A DNA stretch of 64,000 nt from Pleurotus djamor (Eukaryota; Basidiomycota; Agaricomycetes; Agaricales; Pleurotaceae): positions 25,373-89,372 of the forward strand of contig JAPEVF010000150.1 in the NCBI GenBank assembly GCA_029747585.1, given 5' to 3'. A program made the position numbers and the translations under genes. A model generated the notes under the pieces. The model was not told where the DNA came from, made no database searches, and was given only the letters and a program-made list of their open reading frames with translations. Below are positions 24,580 to 36,029 of this stretch, one piece after another. Each line of letters opens with the position of its first letter. The stretch's first letter is position 1.

Positions 24580-26278
24580 TCAATAAAATTCTACTAGACG
24601 GGTCAGCGACTCCTCTTCTGTGGCCGCCACCAAGGAATCCGCCAATGTCTATTTCCCCATTGTCAGTCGGCGCACCTACGAGGAGAATTTGGAGGAACCA
24701 CACCTTTTGGACGCTGAGATACTTGGTCACGAAATTGCTGCCGAACAGTTGATGGATGAATTCGCTCTGCTCGAAACTCGTTCGCGCGTCATCCCATTTC
24801 AGTGGCAGCCTTGTCGTTATGCCCAACTCCGCCCTCTCACTATCCTCCATGTTCACTGGCAACTTTGTCCCAACATGATCCTTGGTCTTGAGACTGGATT
24901 TCTTCCGTATACCCTCGATCCCAGCTCCAAGTACACCTGCCAATACGAGATAAGGGTTTGCCGTCCCGTCGATAGTTTTTAATTCGAAGTTTCTGGATGT
25001 TGGGGACGTCGCGTTGCACAGACGCACTGGTGCTTCTTTGTTGTCCGTTCCCCAGCAGACATACGTTCCGCCTGACCAGGCTCCGTCGATCATACGCTTG
25101 AATGATGCTGGGGTGGGGAGGGTTAAAGCGACTAGCGAAGGGAGATGCTGGAGGACGTTTGCAAGGAATGACGCTTCGATATCTGTCAAATTTGGGGCTG
25201 TTTTCGATGTGGGGGAATCACCCGATGAATGCACCGATATGTGGGTATGAGCGCCGCTGCCGCCTAAGATTGCGTCAGCTCAACGCCTATCAAGCCAGTA
25301 GTCGCTTCAGTCACACTTACACGTATCCAGAAATACCCTCGGAGCCAATGTCGCATGCAACTTATGTTTCTTCGCGATGTTATAGATAGTTTCGCGCGTA
25401 TGTATAAGTGCGTCGGCTGCTTGCAACGGTGCTAGTGGTCCTGTGACGATCTCGTATTGTCCTGGCGCGGCCTCTTTGTGGAGCATTTGGACTTCGATGC
25501 CGCTGTCAACGAGGGAGTCCGTGATCTCCTCTAGGACAAGCATGGAGGGTGTACCAGTNCGGAAGCCTGCTGAGGAACACCATGGCTGGGAATTGGTGCC
25601 ACCAGGGGGTGTGAGGGAATCTAGAAGTATGAATTCGGTTTCGAAGCCGACGAGGAAGTCGAGGCCTAAAGTTTCTTTGGCATTGCTGTGATCATGACGC
25701 GTAGGAATTTGAACTGTTGCTCCAATGTACACGTTGAGAGCGAATGGCNACTTACGATACGATTCGTTCTAAGATTGTGCGTGGACAAAGGTCAACTTGG
25801 TAGGCGAGTGCCTTATCGACATTGGGAGATGGCGATTTCTCTTGAAAGAATCCCATCACGCTCGCGTGCCCGGGCGAGTAGGTACAATAACGGAGGGTAC
25901 TCATATCNGGGACGTATAGGTATTCGCCTACGGCCCTACAGTTGGGTTGCTTTTGTGTGAGCGATANCTCCAGATAGGTAGGACCCAAGCATCTCACCCA
26001 AATCCATCCGCGATATTGAGATATACAATCCCAAGTGTGACCTNGGCGATACTTACACTCGGACGGGGCGAGCTCAAGACTTTTAGGAAATAGGATGTAG
26101 GGAGGATTCGGCAGCGGATGCAATTCGTCAAATCGACCCATTGGATTCTGATGTATTTGATGGCAAGGCTTTGGACGTCTTCGAGGGTCAAGATACCTGA
26201 AGGTCGACTGGAGGCAGGGGCGTATTGTACCCCTATGGGTTTCTCGACTTGGTCGGAGAGTTGTAGGCTTGACACCAT
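24580..26278 (-). CDS. Glutamine synthetase-family (GSI/FluG-type) protein
   Basis: Belongs to the ATP-dependent glutamate-amine ligase superfamily. The start GVQYAPASSRPSG then YIRIQWVDLTNCIRCRILP is the GS beta-grasp domain. Next come VGEYLYVPDMSTLRYCTYSP, GFETEFILLD with metal-binding glutamates, HKEAAPGQYEI (the E-x(n)-GPGQ-type motif), and the core with SFKRMIDGAWSGGTYVCWG and DGTANPYLVLAGVLGAGIEGI. A small last exon ends TEEESLTRLVEFY before TGA 24582-24580. Like FluG's C-terminal half it may ligate glutamate to an amine other than ammonia; there is no N-terminal amidohydrolase domain here. Ns at 25559 and 25912-style positions read as in-frame substitutions (CGN, CCN), not frame breaks. 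It converges with the zinc-finger gene, 80 bp between stops. ATG 26278 fits the family start. Confidence 0.82.
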
Positions 26279-26407
26279 CCTGAGTTAGCGAAGATGGTGG
26301 CTCAAGGGAGAGGAAGACTGAGGTGATTTCGTCATTTATGTAATTTTTGTCCTCAGACTTCCGCGGGCGGACGTAACGAGCGTGTAAACCATGAAGGGCG
26401 CTTCCTC

Positions 26408-26937
26408 TCACCGCACAGNGTCTGCGTGCATCGTAGTCAAAACGTTTTGGNAACGAAGGTACTCTTNTTTGAATTTCTTGTTTGTTTCTTGTGCTACGAT
26501 GCCTTGCAGGGTACCAACCAGTTCAGTGTGGATATACATGCCTGCATTCCCGAGGTTTTTCTCGTCTTGGGATTGAACGAGTGCGATATTGAGTGAGTTA
26601 AATGATACTTGAAGCTTGGAGCTTTGAAGTTTGACTGAGGCTGAGGCTAAGGCAGACTCCCTTGGTGTTAGGAGCTCACTAGGAGTGCGTGTAGGGTTGT
26701 TCAGGGGGAAGAGGAGCAATCAGTGCGAGGCTACCAGCTTGAGGTGAGCATGGGGCAGCGACTTGTGAAAGAAACACAACTGATGCGGCGATTGCGACCA
26801 TCATATGTAAGCATGAATAGCCCGCATACGCGCATGTATAAATATTTATCTCTANTAAAGTAGGGAGCGAGTGACATCATTGAAGCAACAAGTAAAGGAG
26901 CACCGAAGCGTAGCCTGCGAGAGATTGATGGCATCAT
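26408..26937 (-). CDS. Possible small secreted protein, uncertain
   Basis: On the minus strand two ATGs near 26810 open a peptide with signal-peptide character (MMVAIAASVVFLSQVAAPCS). A shifted frame continues as a polar, helix-prone peptide (SVKLQSSKLQVSFNSLNIA, TELVGTLQGIVAQETNKKF) to TGA at 26408. The two parts join only with a one-base shift or an unrecognised splice. The interval has four ambiguous bases (26419, 26451, 26467, 26855), so base errors may hide a real gene. I do not recognise the family; it could also be chance. Confidence 0.3.
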
Positions 26938-28305
26938 AACGGCAGCTTTGGAGTAGCAATGTCGAAGGGACTTGGGTAACCTCTAAGTAGATCAGTCTCA
27001 CAANCTAAGCCATACGGAGACACATGCAAAAGATCCACGGGGCAGGGCTTCTGCACAAAAGACGATCTTGATGTACCTCAAGGTCAGGTGGGAAAGTGGA
27101 GAGCATCCACCGCGAACCATTCCGTTTGTCTTGGTTTGAAACCTGCGGGAATGACCGACTCGATTAGATGGTTCGGAGAGAAAAGGTCGGCGAGACCATC
27201 ACTGCGTCGCATAAACGCAGACGCTTGGCTTGGGTGGAAAGACCAAGCAATCGGAAAAGGGAAAGAGNNTGATGGGGGGAAATGTAGACGACATCAGGGA
27301 GGATGGGAGTCGGGAATCGCGAAGAACGTTGGAAGTTTATATGCAGCGCGTAGGCTCGACAATGGGGCTCTTTGTGAAAGTGACAAGACGGGACTGAGAG
27401 ATCTGAGGCGTTTTTTTTTTTCGGTATCCGAGTATCGCGAGCGAGAAACCAAAGTGAGCAAGTGAGCAAGGTGGCGTAAAGTGGGAAGTAGGTCACATTC
27501 GTTAAACTGCAGTTTAACCCGGGAATGATTCGATGAACGATTGCCGCGGAGCTAAAATTTCTTTGAAAGGCGCCTGTTGGCGCTCCCAGATTTTGAACTT
27601 GAATCAAGCTAGTCAAGCTGCAAGCAGTCATGAATAGGTACTCTGTCAGACAAGTTTTTATTGATCTTTCTTACTGATTCAATAGAGGTCCTATAGTGCT
27701 TGTGCGTCCCTCTTGCTTTGAGTTTAATCGCTTGAGTTGCTGAGCTGGCATGCTTCCAAACGCAGTCAATCGATGAAGCCGAGGTCGGTCGTTCTTGCCA
27801 GTGTGCATCGACGAAGACAGGAGCTGACTATGATTTATTCTCAGTACCTATTAGATCAACTTGTAAGTCATTGAGGTTGCGAAGAGCTGTCTCGGTTGAG
27901 AAATACTTCCTTCAAAGCCGCCACCTTCCCCCGATGACGACGAGTTGGTGAAGAAGCTCAGGGGCCGCTTGAAAGACCTCCTCTCAGACTTGAGAAAGGG
28001 AGCTGAAGGCGTCGCGCCTTCTCAGTAGATACGGATCAAATTGCCCGAGGGCTTAAGCTAGGAAAGCATGAGATCCACTCAAACTAGCCACAAAAAATTG
28101 ATGCTGGCAATATCTAACTGACGAGGCCAACGTTATGGAATGAATCATGGAGTTACAAGTTAGGCCGTCAAGAGAGCGATGCTATATGCTCTCTCGGTTG
28201 GTGGAGCCTTCAAGGGGTATCAGCTGCCGGCAGATGCTCGTGTTCGTCGTCGTAGCATCGCTTGGTTGATGCATACCACGGCCCGTTCTGCGTCCTAATG
28301 ACAGT
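26938..28305. other. Gene-poor stretch with ambiguous bases
   Basis: About 1.4 kb with no supported gene on either strand. Contains N at 27004 and NN at 27268-27269 and a T run at 27412-27421. It separates the GS-type gene from the 3' end of the intact FunK1 kinase. Confidence 0.4.
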
Positions 28306-30753
28306 TTATGACCATGGAATGAGATCACTGCAATCCCAGGCCGCGATGGTCGGTCTCAATTCAGCAAGGAGAGTCGCAAAATGAGAATGTATCTCGGTGA
28401 AGGACAGTGTATCTTGCAGTCGTTTGTCCCTTTCTCGCTTCGTATATTGGTCATGAAGGTGATAACGCATATAATCCAGGATATGGAAGGTTTCTTGGAT
28501 TGGTAGTGGCAATAGCTCCATGTCGGAGTGAGGTAAGACATAGCGATAGAAACGGTCTCGTCTTGCGCGCGAAAGTGTCATGGTGCGAGAGAAGACGTCA
28601 CTGAAAGCATCGAGAGACAAAGGAGGGTTTGTCAGGCTTGCGACGGTTCGCACCGTTGAGGACCAAAGGAGGATCCAATAGATGGACTCGAGGTCATGTT
28701 GAAAGTTGTACATGACAACTGGAAGAGGTGAATGCTGCCTCTGTGAGAAGGGGATAGGAGGGAGATATACAAACTCTGACTGCAGGATCTCAAGGGGCAT
28801 GAAAGAGGGAGTTCCCTACGGAAGATATCAGATTACTCTATTCCATGTGTGCAAATCGACTTTTCTTACTATTTTAGGGTCATAAGAGACGGGAGTGCCT
28901 TCAGGCGGGTACTTTTTCGCAAACTCCAAATCAGATAATTTAGCTCGCCAAGAGCTTGCGCTGAGCTTGCTAGCCAGGATGTTCCCGGGACTGATGTCTC
29001 TGTGCACCCAACCGGCACAAAGCATCAGGCGAAGAGCTGACAGAAGGTGGATATGAGTATATTACAGCCTCAAGTATGACTGGAAATCGGCGGCGCACCA
29101 AATAGAATTTGTTCGAGGACATCTGCAACTTCCCCCAATGTTGGGAGCGATCCCACATCCGCACACAGCTCTTTGAATAGGACTCGATATTGCCGTCTTT
29201 GAGCGAACAGTAGGGAGCCACTTAATGCAAGCGGTGTTACATCGATTTGTCGACGCTCCATAGCCGGAGCGTGATCAGCGAGGTCAAGGGAGAAGGCACC
29301 GGTCTTCTTCCAAGCCGGCTTAGCGATCGCTTTCGAAGTCTGACCGCGAAAGTCTGCCTCGATAGTCATGAAATAGTCCTTGTAATTGACCCGGCGCTCG
29401 AAGACATCCTTGAATGAGGGCGTGACAGCGACGAGGTGCTCGTCATGGTAGAGTGGGTGGTCTCGTGGGTCGGAGCGGAAAAAGAATTCTTCGATCCCAT
29501 CAAACAGAGCCGCTTGAATTTCCTTCTCGGTTCGATCAGATACACCTATCCACACATCTTTCAGGACGTAGTCGGTGGCAAGGTCAGGGTCGTCCCAATG
29601 TTCGGTGACCAGCCAAACACGAGTCATCCGCCCAGCAATGACTTTCAAGCGATCTTCACAAATTGACCTCTTCGCGCGAAAAAGCCGGGGCGGGCCATTT
29701 TCTTGAGGAAGAGAAAATATGTAACGGCCTTTGGAATCTAGTTCGGTGTTGGGATCGTAGCCGAGCTCTTCTTCTGTCGCAAAGAAGAACGAGACGAGAA
29801 GTTTGATAAATTTCCTTGGTTCCTAGTGGTCACTCGTCACGTAGGATTATTGAAACAGTGATGTGAGACGCACCTGAACGAAGCTGAAGCTTTCAGAAAT
29901 AGCTGAGTGAGAGCGGGAAAAATACCATGATGTTACAGCATCTCCAACGATGGTAAGCTACGGGAAGTCGAAGTTGAGGATCAGCTACATAAGAGAAGGT
30001 ACGAAGTATCTCGCACCCCATAGGTGAACATACGCCGTGGGTCGTCGTTCATGATCTGGACACTGGCCGAGGTAATCTGGAGGTTGTTCTACGTGGGTGA
30101 ATCGTGTCATGAAATGGGAGCAAAGAACGATGTACATACCTTGATCTCATCTTCATGACACCACTTTGTTTTGACTACCACCGGACAACATATTGAATCT
30201 GAGCGCACAGACAGGGAGCTTCGGACAATGCACGCGTCGATGAAATTGCTTGATCCAGGAAACGAAGAAGCTATGGCTGTCGCCGGGGCATGACGATACT
30301 CGAAGTCGTTGCGTTTACGTCCATGAGGGGGTGGCACTTCGCTAATGGCCTTCGTTATTGCCAGCAGGCCGTTGAAGTACGAAGGCTCCGTGTCCGCGCT
30401 CGAAGGAGGCGTGATGAACTCCTTCTTGAAGCGCAGGCCATCGTCATCCAAGATCTTTTCACGAATGTGCTCCATAGCAGTATCTAGGTAGTTCTCCTCT
30501 GGATAAAATGGCAGGTATGCCGAGCCGAATGTGGTGAAGTCGGTTTCGATGAAGTGGGTGTCAATTTCCTTGCCTATCCCCATGCGCAGTTCAGTAATGC
30601 CAATGAAGTCTTCATCGTCGCGAATGTTTGTAGGGGCAGTATTCCTATGGTAGAAGGTTTTCATCGACAAGTTCAACACGCCATAATTGGGAGTCATATT
30701 AGTGGAACTCACGGTTTGGGAGGAGAGACAGGGGGTGTTCGAACGCAGTCCAT
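28306..30753 (-). CDS. FunK1-type protein kinase, apparently intact
   Basis: Exon 1 (30753-30713) gives MDCVRTPPVSPPKP; after the intron follow GKEIDTHFIETDFTTFGSAYLP, a pattern typical of fungal FunK1 proteins, and SNFIDACIVRSS. The N-terminal lobe includes RVWLVTEHWDDPDLATDYVLKDVW, where the VLKD lysine is the likely ATP-binding residue. The catalytic loop is WVHRDISPGNIL, with aspartate and asparagine in place. Where ordinary kinases have DFG, this has SDLEFAKK, as usual in FunK1. The C-terminal lobe contains NFQHDLESIYWILLW and ends in TAA 28308-28306. Around eight introns; each visible junction keeps frame. FunK1 kinases are greatly expanded in mushroom-forming fungi and often expressed in complex tissues; substrates are unknown. 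An inverted, decayed copy lies at 13.5-15.4 kb. Confidence 0.88.
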
Positions 30754-30960
30754 GATAGAGCGATAATATCTTTAGGATATAGGCTTACTGCTTATTTGAT
30801 GTAGATACTGTGAGTAGATGATGGAGGTTGGATGGAGGAAAAACAAAGGAAAGCGAGTAAACTCAGCTCAGGTGTGACGCGACGCGGTACACGCACACGT
30901 GACTAGCACGTGGCGAGACTGCAGATAAGGCCGTCCAGGACAGCTCCTTTACACTGCCCA
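30754..30960. promoter_or_regulatory. Divergent promoter region, FunK1 kinase / HNH-like gene
   Basis: The 207 bp between two divergent start codons must hold both promoters. No specific motif recognised. Confidence 0.4.
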
Positions 30961-32380
30961 ATGTCTGAACCACCTTCCTCGCCGTTGGTCGCGGTTTCTT
31001 CAGGCGATGAATACGACCCCGCACAGTCTGGCGAAAACCTCCTACAGTCCAACGAGAACGGTACAGTAGCTCCCGTCTGTTTGCTCACGAGGCGCCGCAG
31101 TGACATGGCTTGCATCGAGTATTCTCATGTCCTCCCGAGGGCCCTTAAGGATGACGTTGTGAGTGCCTTCAAGCCAGTGAAGCACACCGTGTCACCACTT
31201 GATGCTGACCACGAATACCTCTTCAGCTCACAAAGTTAGAATATGTTTGGGGGATGTCGCATGACACTCTCAACATCGACTCTACATCCAATATTCAAAC
31301 TCGTTCGTTGGCTCACTTCACCTAGTTTCATAACGGAAGTTGACCTTTTCACTAGTTTCTGTTGAAATGCACCAGTATTTCGACAGGACCGTCACAGGAG
31401 GGTGGGCTTGGATACCACCTGCCAACATCATATGTGATCTTTTCGACGCCTATATCATCAAGAACCAGAGCTGGGTCAACCTGGATGCGGTATGTTTCCT
31501 ACGCCATCATCGATGTATGGACGACAAACCAATCAACCGTTCTTCGTTTCCTTAGGTCAAGTCTCTCGTTGGGCAATCCCTCTTTTCATGCAGGTTCTTC
31601 CCCTTCCCAGCAATGAAGCGCACTACCGTCGTCACCTTCGACGGACACTATCCTGGTGGCATGTCCGAGAAGGAATATACAGTCCATGTGCATCCCCACA
31701 AGTCAATTGCAGAGTGCAGACTCCATGTCAAACCCCACTTTCTTATCTTCGACACAGGCCGAAAACTTGCCGCCCTCTGCAACTGCCCGGACGAGAAGCA
31801 CATCATGTCTTTCGTTGAATTTCTAGCTTTCCTTGGGGAGGCATGTGGCTACTCCCTTGGACTTGATGGACACCTTCTGTACAATTGCATGTACCTCTAC
31901 CTCCGCTGGGTGTCGACCATCCCAACTACATTCATGTCCACTGAACCATCCAATCCCAGTGGCCCACTCAGACCACGAAGTACCCCTTCAACATCACACT
32001 CTCAACCTCCGAATCGCAAACACAACACCAAGTTAGCTTCGCGTTCTGCTCCTGGGCCAAAGAACATCAGCAAACGCCGCCCGAGTAACACCCATCCCCA
32101 GAGCAGTGCAGATGCTTTGGTCTTTCCCATCAATTCCATTTCTCTTGCCATTCGCTTCTTCCTTCCAAGATTTGAAGAAGAGGACGCTGACTCTGTAGCT
32201 TTGGAGGAAGTGGATGATGAGTCCGTAACCGTGGACGAAGATGATACAGCATTTATGCTTCGCATCAAAGCCTGGATTGAAGAGGTCTCCCAAGCTCTTG
32301 CTGAATCAAACGGACTACTACAAATTCCTTCACTCTTATCGTCTTCATCCTTTCCAAGCACTGACTCAGATATCCGATGA
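30961..32380 (+). pseudogene. HNH-endonuclease-like gene of the fungal type, probably broken
   Basis: From ATG 30961 the frame reads to CLLTRRRSDMACIEYSHVLPRALKDDV, splices (GTGAGT near 31159 to TTCAG near 31226) into LTKLEYVWGMSHDTLNIDSTSNIQT. This is the C-x-(T)-x-R...xHVxPR...LNxDxxxN layout of HNH-type domains common in mushroom genomes. Downstream a stop (TAG near 31323) and a one-base shift (TTT CAT AAC GGA AGT TGA, near 31341) interrupt before EMHQYFDRTVTGGWAWIPP. After a further intron the frame is open to TGA/CGA end at 32380 and encodes a 250-residue tail with a basic region and an acidic helix-rich end. The two breaks suggest a pseudogene, unless a splice escapes me. Function unknown; there is no evidence that it cuts DNA. 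Confidence 0.55.
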
Positions 32381-33818
32381 CGCGAAGGCCACCACAATTG
32401 CCCACTCAGTACCTTCCTTCTCACCGACACCTTGGTGGAGTGGTTTGATCATCTGTTCACCGTCTTCCTTTGTTGTAAACCTTCCTTCCCCTCCTTGGTG
32501 TCTTGAGCCTCTTTCTGTAATTGCACTCTTCTACCCTATCTTACCTCCTCCATAGTCCTTCAATGGGTAATACTTGTACTTTAATATAGACTTCTACTTC
32601 GCCAGTCTCCTTTGGTTTCACCTTGTTTTCGCCACTCTCACACCGCTCGGGCTATGTTTCAACGCCGTTCGCATCCATGTCTGTGCTAATAGGACGGGAT
32701 CACCCTCCCGCTGGACATGGTCATGGAGTGTCTTGGACTGGGTCGTGGATCTGCTCGAGTCTTCCGCTAAAATGCGATGTTTCTCGTTCTAACGGAAACG
32801 ATCGTTCAACGGATGCGGCGTGCGGTAGTCTCTCCCTGCGACGTGGACATTCTAGGCCCACACCATGCTTCAGCACGACTACGTCCTCACCAAATCTTCC
32901 TTGAACACCTCTCTCCGTGGCGAGCCTCCCTTCCCCCTCTACGATACTGTTTCCCCCAAACTGTTTCTCTCCTGGGTTACCCTACGTGGACCTCGAATCA
33001 GCAGACAGAAACCCCCTTGCGCTTCGCCTCTTTCAAGCAGCCCCCATCCCACAGTACACGGCGTACTTACGGCCTAGGTCAACAGCCCGCGTCCAGCAGG
33101 CAGCTTCTTCCACCACAGCTCCCCCCTTTCAGTCGTTGTCTTACATGTCTAACTGGGACGACTCCGACTTCAACCCTTCATCTTCGTCAGTTCTAATCGC
33201 CATCCCCAACAGCATCACAACGACGACAACAACGTCGGCATAGTTGTCTGCCTGCTGCAGATCTCATGCGTAACTGATACCGTACAGGACGGTCCCGGGA
33301 ACTAGTCATACATTACGTGCATCGAATGTTTTCGTTGTATTCTACGTGTAGAGTTAAGAGGGGGAAAAGGGAAGAGAGTAATGGAATAAAGTTAGGTAAG
33401 TAGGTAAGTAATTCGACGATGAGACCTCCGTGATTGAAAGTAAGCGACATTGAGGGAGTAGTGACCGAGTAAGAAATAAGGAAGGGAGGAAGTGAGGATC
33501 GACAATCGATGGGTCCATGCGAGCCTAAATATAGATATTGTAGTTAGGCTGATATCGATTTGGCACGGGTCGTGCAGCAAGAAAGGTATACGAGTATGTA
33601 TGTAAGTCGAGGAACCGGAACGAGGTATAAGAGGGGAAGGGAATCTGGAGGACAGACGCAGGGAGAGATAAAGGGACAGGCAGGGATAGAGACTAACAAC
33701 TGTGCTAACGATATACAGAGAGCATATAAAGCACAACAAACAACAGTTGGGGATTGAGGAAAGCTGCCAAGGAACGATCGATGGCAATGAAAGCTTGAGG
33801 ACGACTTTAGAGGGGGTA
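32381..33818. other. Spacer with unassigned ORFs
   Basis: About 1.4 kb. A plus-strand frame at 32917-33243 ends in a serine/threonine-rich peptide (LFQAAPIPQYTAYL...) and could be the last exon of a small unrecognised gene; confidence is low. The remainder is probably the 3' UTR of the minus-strand gene ending at 33819. A GTAG-type short repeat occurs near 33394-33410. Confidence 0.3.
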
Positions 33819-36029
33819 TCATTGATAATCATACTCGATAAACTGTAGGGGGGAAATGCGCGTGTTAGAACGAGAACGATTACGAAGGGAAAAAATGTGA
33901 AGGGGAGGAGGAGATTCAAAATGAGACAAAGTACTCACCGATTCATAAGGCCTCTCTGGTGGATTTCCATGCCTCGGTAACGACTCAGGCAACTCTGGTC
34001 TTGCACCGTTCCAAACTGCAAACGACCCCAACTCATCTTTATACCCCTCCTTCTCCCCAGGATAATCTCTCAACTCGTCCGGATATGCATATCGCCCCGA
34101 GGCATATACCACGTAGCCTTGACGTGTGAGGTGATCGCCTTTACGGTTCCAAAAGCCTTTTCGGATCCGACGGGTGTATTTAGAGGGGGGTGTTTTAGGG
34201 CGCGAGGGAGTGGTGAGGGGCTGGCGAATTTCTTGAGGAGGGGCGGGAAGCGGGTTTGAGAGACGGGAGTGTGATTGGGAGTGAGAGGGAGGTTGAGGCG
34301 TGTGGGAATGCGGGAGAGGTGGGCCGTAAATCTGAGAATGTTGTTGTTGGTTGGAATTTGAGTTTTGTGTTGGACTGGTATTCTGGGAATGTGTCGGGCT
34401 TGTATAAGCATGTCGGGATGGCGAGCGATGGGATGACGTCGAGCTCGAGTACGGTGATGTATTGTTAGTGCTATGGTGCGAAGGATACCCCGAATAATTG
34501 AAGTGAGGATCACTAGGTGATCGTTGGGGTGGCGTCACCGTAGGCGATGGACCTCTGGACCTCGATGATTGTCGGCTTACACTTGTTGAACCTGGATGGT
34601 TCGGTGAATGTCCTGCACTGTTGTTAGCGCTATTTGACCGGCCATTGCTGTGAGTGTAGTTATTCGGATTGAGTGGAGACGATGTCTCAGGTATCGAAGT
34701 GAGGCTTGATGAACCTGAACCTGACGGGATAGACGACCCCGAGTGACCACGCCCACCAAGCGATCGAGAGGAGGGTTTGGGAGTTGTACCGAAAACGAGG
34801 GGGCTGAGCATCGCCGACGGCTCTTCTGAGAGATGGTTGACATCCGAAAGGGAGGCCGTCGAAGAGGTAGATGCGGACTGGTGTCCGGAAGGGTAAAGGG
34901 AGTTACTGGCCCCATTACTGCTGAACATAGAAGCAGGGAGAGAGGTATGACGAGAAAGGTCTGCCCCAGGACGACCTGAATTCCCAAGTGTCATCCGTTC
35001 AATTCGCGCGGCGAGCTGCGCCGCTTCCGCAGTCCCAGTCGCAGAAGCATTGCTCGAGTAAACTGGTGTGGAGCTGCTTCTCGAAGGCGATGAATAGTGA
35101 TTAGGCGTTCGTATGATCGAACTCGGAAAAGTAGGCTTTAGAGCTTGATGCGAAGTGAAACTCTCAGCCGTCTGTGATCGAGAAAGCGAGGACATGGAAG
35201 TTTCTGAATTACGGCGTTGATGGTGGTAGTCTTCGCGTGTACGGTCTGTGTGTGATGGGGGACGTTCTTGGCTTGAACCACGCCTTGGGGGCGTGTGTTC
35301 GTTGGCGCCGGGGTAGTGTTGCGGTGGTGGTTCGGACCGATGTCTCGAAGGTGACTCGTAATGATGCTGGGCACTCGCCACAGTGGTCGGATCTGTTGGA
35401 TGGCGTACTGCAGCAGACGACGAAGGGCGGGATTGCGGTTGGTAGGCATCTAAGCCGCCCTTGCGACTTATGGAACCTTGACGAGAGGGTGCAAGACCGC
35501 GCGATTCCTGAGCGATGCGACGACCTGCGGCATCCCTGTAATCGGCATTGATGATCCCTTGGGTTTCATCATCCTCCACCAGTCCTCTGGGATTCCAAAC
35601 CCACGGCGTGTGCTCTGTCGCATTGTCCCCTTTGTACAGTTCCTCCCGAGGTATCATGTTCGTCAACCCCAAAGGATTATCCACAAGCTTCGAAGAGAGG
35701 TATTCAGCAGACGGGGGTCGGATAACTCGTTTGTACGGGTTGTGCGACTGGCCCTGTTGTTGAGCTTGCGCTGCGGCGGCGGCGGCAGCAGCAGCGGCTG
35801 CTGCTGCTTGTGGTGCTGCGAACATTGACCACTGTTGGCTTGCCATCCATGCCGCCTGGTTCATGCCCTGCGTGGGCTGGCGATGCTGATACGCAGGGTT
35901 AAACCCCCACTGACCCGTGTTCCACAGATGTGGATTAATGTTCACTCCTGCAGGCATGGGTGGGGGTCCTTGAAACGGTGGTTGCCAGCCTGCTGGGTAC
36001 GAAGCGACTACGCCTGGATTTCGCGACAT
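33819..36029 (-). CDS. Conserved fungal protein of unknown function, low-complexity, Ser/Pro/Gln-rich
   Basis: About 700 aa after removing one intron whose donor follows PPERPYES and whose acceptor restores FIEYDYQ and TGA at 33821-33819. I start at ATG 36029 (MSRNPGVVASYPAGW), because an acceptor-like TTTTACAG lies just upstream, so the leader may be spliced. Ordered-looking islands are NPYKRVIRPPSAEYLSSKL with the following NPLGLTNMIP and WVWNPRGL, and near the C-terminus RRIRKGFWNRKGDHLT, VVYASGRYAYPDEL and ELGSFAVWNG. Between them lies a long disordered stretch of Ser, Pro, His and Asn. An alanine run of 13 followed by glutamines lies near residue 80. I do not recognise the family; the conserved-looking ends suggest a real protein with an interaction role. 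Confidence 0.75.
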   Translation of the reverse strand: MSRNPGVVASYPAGWQPPFQGPPPMPAGVNINPHLWNTGQWGFNPAYQHRQPTQGMNQAAWMASQQWSMFAAPQAAAAAAAAAAAAAQAQQQGQSHNPYKRVIRPPSAEYLSSKLVDNPLGLTNMIPREELYKGDNATEHTPWVWNPRGLVEDDETQGIINADYRDAAGRRIAQESRGLAPSRQGSISRKGGLDAYQPQSRPSSSAAVRHPTDPTTVASAQHHYESPSRHRSEPPPQHYPGANEHTPPRRGSSQERPPSHTDRTREDYHHQRRNSETSMSSLSRSQTAESFTSHQALKPTFPSSIIRTPNHYSSPSRSSSTPVYSSNASATGTAEAAQLAARIERMTLGNSGRPGADLSRHTSLPASMFSSNGASNSLYPSGHQSASTSSTASLSDVNHLSEEPSAMLSPLVFGTTPKPSSRSLGGRGHSGSSIPSGSGSSSLTSIPETSSPLNPNNYTHSNGRSNSANNSAGHSPNHPGSTSVSRQSSRSRGPSPTVTPPQRSPSDPHFNYSGYPSHHSTNNTSPYSSSTSSHRSPSRHAYTSPTHSQNTSPTQNSNSNQQQHSQIYGPPLPHSHTPQPPSHSQSHSRLSNPLPAPPQEIRQPLTTPSRPKTPPSKYTRRIRKGFWNRKGDHLTRQGYVVYASGRYAYPDELRDYPGEKEGYKDELGSFAVWNGARPELPESLPRHGNPPERPYESVSTLSHFESPPPLHIFSLRNRSRSNTRISPLQFIEYDYQ
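35762..35816. repeat. Poly-alanine/glutamine coding repeat
   Basis: Mixed GCC/GCT/GCA-type triplets encode 13 consecutive alanines inside the preceding gene. Mixed codons suggest it is kept at the protein level rather than being a fresh slippage product. Confidence 0.8.

Noticed and set aside
30107..30712. Treating MSSTNMTPNYG as the start of the intact FunK1 protein
   Set aside because: That peptide is intron sequence; GTGAGT at 30712 and TACCATAG before NTAPTN define an intron, and ATG 30753 gives a better start.
33392..33919. Minus-strand ORF rich in Ser/Leu/Tyr downstream of the 36-kb gene
   Set aside because: It overlaps the last exon and presumed 3' UTR of the Ser/Pro-rich gene in another frame and shows no family likeness.
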